Below the pieces are notes generated by a model. The model worked only from the letters and a program-made list of their open reading frames with translations. It was not told the origin of the DNA and did not search any database. 64,000 bases of DNA from Vibrio tasmaniensis. Lineage in GTDB: Bacteria > Pseudomonadota > Gammaproteobacteria > Enterobacterales > Vibrionaceae. Made by a program: the position numbers and the translations under genes. Shown here piece after piece: positions 61,879 to 64,000 of the stretch; the first letter of the stretch is position 1, and each line of letters opens with the position of its first letter. The stretch covers positions 1,116,001 to 1,180,000 of the forward strand of contig NZ_AP025511.1 in assembly GCF_024347635.1 (NCBI RefSeq), given 5' to 3'.

Positions 61879-62787
61879 ATGAACACACCTGCATTTGACC
61901 GTATCAGCCGCGTTTTGGCTTATATCCATGCGAACCTTAGTTCTGCGTTATCTCTAGAAGATATTGCAAAGCAAAGCTGTTGGTCTCGCTGGCAACTGCA
62001 GAGAGTGTTTCAAGCCGAAACAGGGCTTACCGTGGCTAACTATGTGAGAGAGCTAAAGTTAAGCCAGGCTGCAGAAGAGCTGCTTGATGGAAAAGAACGC
62101 GTTATCGATATTGCGCTCGGTCTCGGGTTCAATTCAGAAATAAGCTTTAGCCGTTCGTTTAAGCAAATGTTTGGAGTAAGCCCAAGTCAGTATAGGAAGG
62201 CAGGCAAAAGAGTCGGGCTAAGAAAGCCGATACAAGTGTCTGAAACAGCGAGTAATTCAGAAAAGAAGGCGTTAAGCTTTGTGGAAGTGCGCATTGATGA
62301 AAGAGAGTCTTTCTTAGTGAAAGGTATGACATCAGAAATCAGTGGCTTATTTTCACTCACACAAGACTTCGCACAGAAAGTCCCTCAGCTATGGTCACGT
62401 TTAGAAGGTGAAGTTGAAATCCCTGACGCCAACATGCTCCAGTTCATTGGTGTTGTTGACCTAACTCAGTCTTGCTTTGACGGAACCAATATTCACTACT
62501 GGGCGGGGGTTGAACTCCATGAGGGCATTTCTATTCCACTGTTGCCTAGTATTATCTCGGATAAGTTAGAGGTGCTGACGATTCCGAAGCAAACCTATGC
62601 TGTAGTGAAGCACTGTGGCCCTATAGAGCATCTACCCCATACTCTAAGTTGGTTTGTGCTTAATTGGCTTCCAAATTCAGGTTATCGTGGCGTTGATGGT
62701 TATGAACTTGAGATGTACCCATTTGGCTATCAAGCTCATGCTTCTGATGCGGAAATGGAGTACTGGGTTCCTATTATTAAATCGTAG
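61879..62787 (+). CDS. AraC-family regulator with GyrI-like effector domain
   Basis: 302 residues from the ATG at 61879; a TTG at 61873 gives two extra residues. The N-terminal AraC helix-turn-helix pair (~5-105) includes 'LSLEDIAKQSCWSRWQLQRVFQAETGLTVANYVREL' and 'GFNSEISFSRSFKQMFGVSPSQYRK'. The C-terminal GyrI/SOUL-like domain (~130-300) binds small molecules in MarA/Rob/BmrR-like proteins. In this iron-rich neighbourhood it may sense a siderophore and activate the receptor gene 245 bp downstream (inference). Confidence 0.9.
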   Translation: MNTPAFDRISRVLAYIHANLSSALSLEDIAKQSCWSRWQLQRVFQAETGLTVANYVRELKLSQAAEELLDGKERVIDIALGLGFNSEISFSRSFKQMFGVSPSQYRKAGKRVGLRKPIQVSETASNSEKKALSFVEVRIDERESFLVKGMTSEISGLFSLTQDFAQKVPQLWSRLEGEVEIPDANMLQFIGVVDLTQSCFDGTNIHYWAGVELHEGISIPLLPSIISDKLEVLTIPKQTYAVVKHCGPIEHLPHTLSWFVLNWLPNSGYRGVDGYELEMYPFGYQAHASDAEMEYWVPIIKS

Positions 62788-62983
62788 TCATATTTCAGCT
62801 CTCCGACTTTCTCCCCCCTTCTCAAAAGCCTTTTACTGCAAGGTCAAAGGCTACTCGGCCAAATGTGACTAGATCAATTGTGTGTTTAATCAGCAATTGA
62901 CCTGGTTTTACTCAAAATAGGCCAAGTTCTTTTTGAACTTGCACCAAATTGTTAATTATCCCATCTCTAGATACATACAATGC

Positions 62984-63004
62984 AAATGAGATTTATTATT
63001 ATTT
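62984..63004. promoter_or_regulatory. Fur box in the siderophore receptor promoter
   Basis: The 21 bases match the extended Fur operator consensus AAATGATAATCATTATCATTT at 17 of 21 positions by my alignment. They lie 29 bp before the receptor ATG. Iron-replete Fur would repress the gene here. Confidence 0.6.
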
Positions 63005-63032
63005 ACAATCAAGCATTGGTACCGAGGGAATC

Positions 63033-64000
63033 ATGACCACTCACACTCGTTTTAAGTATTCATCATTGGCAGTCGCGTTGCTGACTGCGTTTTCAGCGCA
63101 AGCATTCGCGGAAGATACCGTTACTTCGGCAGATTCGAATTTAGAAACTATTACTGTTATGGGTAAAGCCTACCGTAATACAGCAACGAAAACCGTTTTA
63201 GCGCCAGGAGAAACGCCGCAAACACTTAACGTTATCGAAAGCGAACAGATGGAACAACGTGGTGTTAAGTCTGTAATGCAAGCTCTTCGTTATGCACCAG
63301 GTGTATCAACCGAGAATAAAGGTGGTGCAGTGGTTCTTAGTGATTGGGTTAAAATTCGCGGTTTTGACTCTACGAATAACTATTATGACGGAATGATGTT
63401 GCCAATCCTTCCCGGATGGAACGTACAACCTCAGATTGACCCTATTGCGATGGAGCGTTTGGAAATCTTTAAAGGTCCAACATCGGTTCTTTACGGATCA
63501 ATGCCACCAGGAGGCATGGTTAATATCATTGCAAAAGCGCCTAAGTTCGAAGAGTCTACGAAAATTGGCTTAGCAACGGGTTTAGATAACTTAGTTGAAG
63601 CTTCAATTGATACAACCGGTGCTTTGAGTGACAACGTTGCTTATCGCTTGGTTGCTTTGGGTCGTAAGAAAGACACGCAAGTAGACGGTGTCGAGGAAGA
63701 GCGCTATGTGATTGCGCCATCAATCGATTGGTATGTGTCTGATAAAACCTTTGTTAACTTCAATCTTTATTATCAGAATGACCCTGCACTAGGTCAGAAC
63801 GTGACACTACCACTAGCGGCGATTGAATCAGGAAAAATCTCACCGTCGACATTTGCTGGAGATGTTAATTACAACACTATCAAGCGTGATTTCTTGGTTA
63901 CTGGCTATAAGTTTAACCATGATTTCAACTCAAATTGGGCATTTCTTCAGAATTTCCGTTATATGAAAACGGACTTTTATCAAGAAAGTACCGCCAGTGG
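63033..64000 (+). CDS. TonB-dependent siderophore receptor (3' end outside window)
   Basis: The ATG at 63033 has GAGGGA upstream. About 322 residues are visible before the window ends. A signal peptide (~27 residues, ending QAFA) is followed by a short segment 'ETITVMGKAYR' and the plug domain: 'GETPQTLNVIESEQME', 'VMQALRYAPGVSTEN', 'WVKIRGFDS', and 'MERLEIFKGPTSVLYGSMPPGGMVNII'. This resembles FhuA/FcuA-type hydroxamate receptors. A typical TonB box is not obvious; 'ETITV' may serve. The barrel starts near 200. Fur box just upstream. It probably brings in the siderophore handled by the FhuC/FhuF-like proteins. Confidence 0.93.
   Translation, partial: MTTHTRFKYSSLAVALLTAFSAQAFAEDTVTSADSNLETITVMGKAYRNTATKTVLAPGETPQTLNVIESEQMEQRGVKSVMQALRYAPGVSTENKGGAVVLSDWVKIRGFDSTNNYYDGMMLPILPGWNVQPQIDPIAMERLEIFKGPTSVLYGSMPPGGMVNIIAKAPKFEESTKIGLATGLDNLVEASIDTTGALSDNVAYRLVALGRKKDTQVDGVEEERYVIAPSIDWYVSDKTFVNFNLYYQNDPALGQNVTLPLAAIESGKISPSTFAGDVNYNTIKRDFLVTGYKFNHDFNSNWAFLQNFRYMKTDFYQESTAS

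Noticed and set aside
1..64000. tRNA, rRNA, phage integrase or defence-island genes
   Set aside because: Looked for typical tRNA/rRNA signatures, integrases, restriction enzymes and toxin-antitoxin pairs; none was recognised apart from the single IS3 element.

Overview
The window looks like a Vibrio chromosome, most likely the second chromosome of a Splendidus-clade-like marine species. This is inferred from protein style (a tal-tkt pair beside a SorC regulator, sseA, a Tad locus, a GlyGly-CTERM protease, many c-di-GMP enzymes), moderate-to-low GC and a dense single-copy gene layout. No rRNA, tRNA or CRISPR was found. Species assignment is an inference.

Layout. 1-5405 (minus strand): a six-gene run encoding exported proteins: a signal-peptide caspase-like (C14) protein, an unrecognised secreted protein, an LPP20+DUF4384 protein, an MltC-like lytic transglycosylase, an LPP20-like protein and a membrane protein cut by the window edge. 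This is the best candidate for a poorly described system. 5655-12937: a DHH phosphoesterase, then an overlapping pair of an HD-GYP response regulator and a 1640-residue hybrid sensor kinase. 13089-20380: LysR/MFS divergent pair, a diguanylate cyclase, a Gate-domain membrane protein divergent from an Lrp-type regulator, and a PAS chemoreceptor. 20475-20636 is a MITE-like palindromic element. 20729-25209: tkt and tal transcribed away from a SorC-type regulator, with repeated GAACATTT half-sites between them. 25479-28493: a large M6 metalloprotease with a GlyGly-CTERM tail.

29046-42798: an IS3-family element (29800-31042) sits between a truncated LysR gene and a truncated prepilin peptidase gene, with no target duplication. 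It is followed by a Tad (type IVc) pilus operon: flp, rcpC, rcpA, an rcpB-position lipoprotein, tadZABCDEFG and an OmpA-like protein, mostly with overlapping stop/start codons. A hairpin after flp probably attenuates readthrough, so pilin would be made in excess of the machinery.

42937-58385: EAL phosphodiesterase, SseA sulfurtransferase, a LruC-domain protein with a repeat-rich lipoprotein, moeA-moeB divergent from folE, a C69 dipeptidase, YaeQ with an unrecognised partner, a cold shock protein and a soluble PQQ-type sugar dehydrogenase. 58653-64000: an iron/siderophore neighbourhood (Bcr/CflA-type MFS exporter, FhuC-like ATPase, FhuF-like ferric-siderophore reductase, AraC-type regulator and a TonB-dependent siderophore receptor running off the end), with Fur-box-like sites. 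The intergenic regions are also rich in short tandem repeats of 7, 8 and 16 bp.
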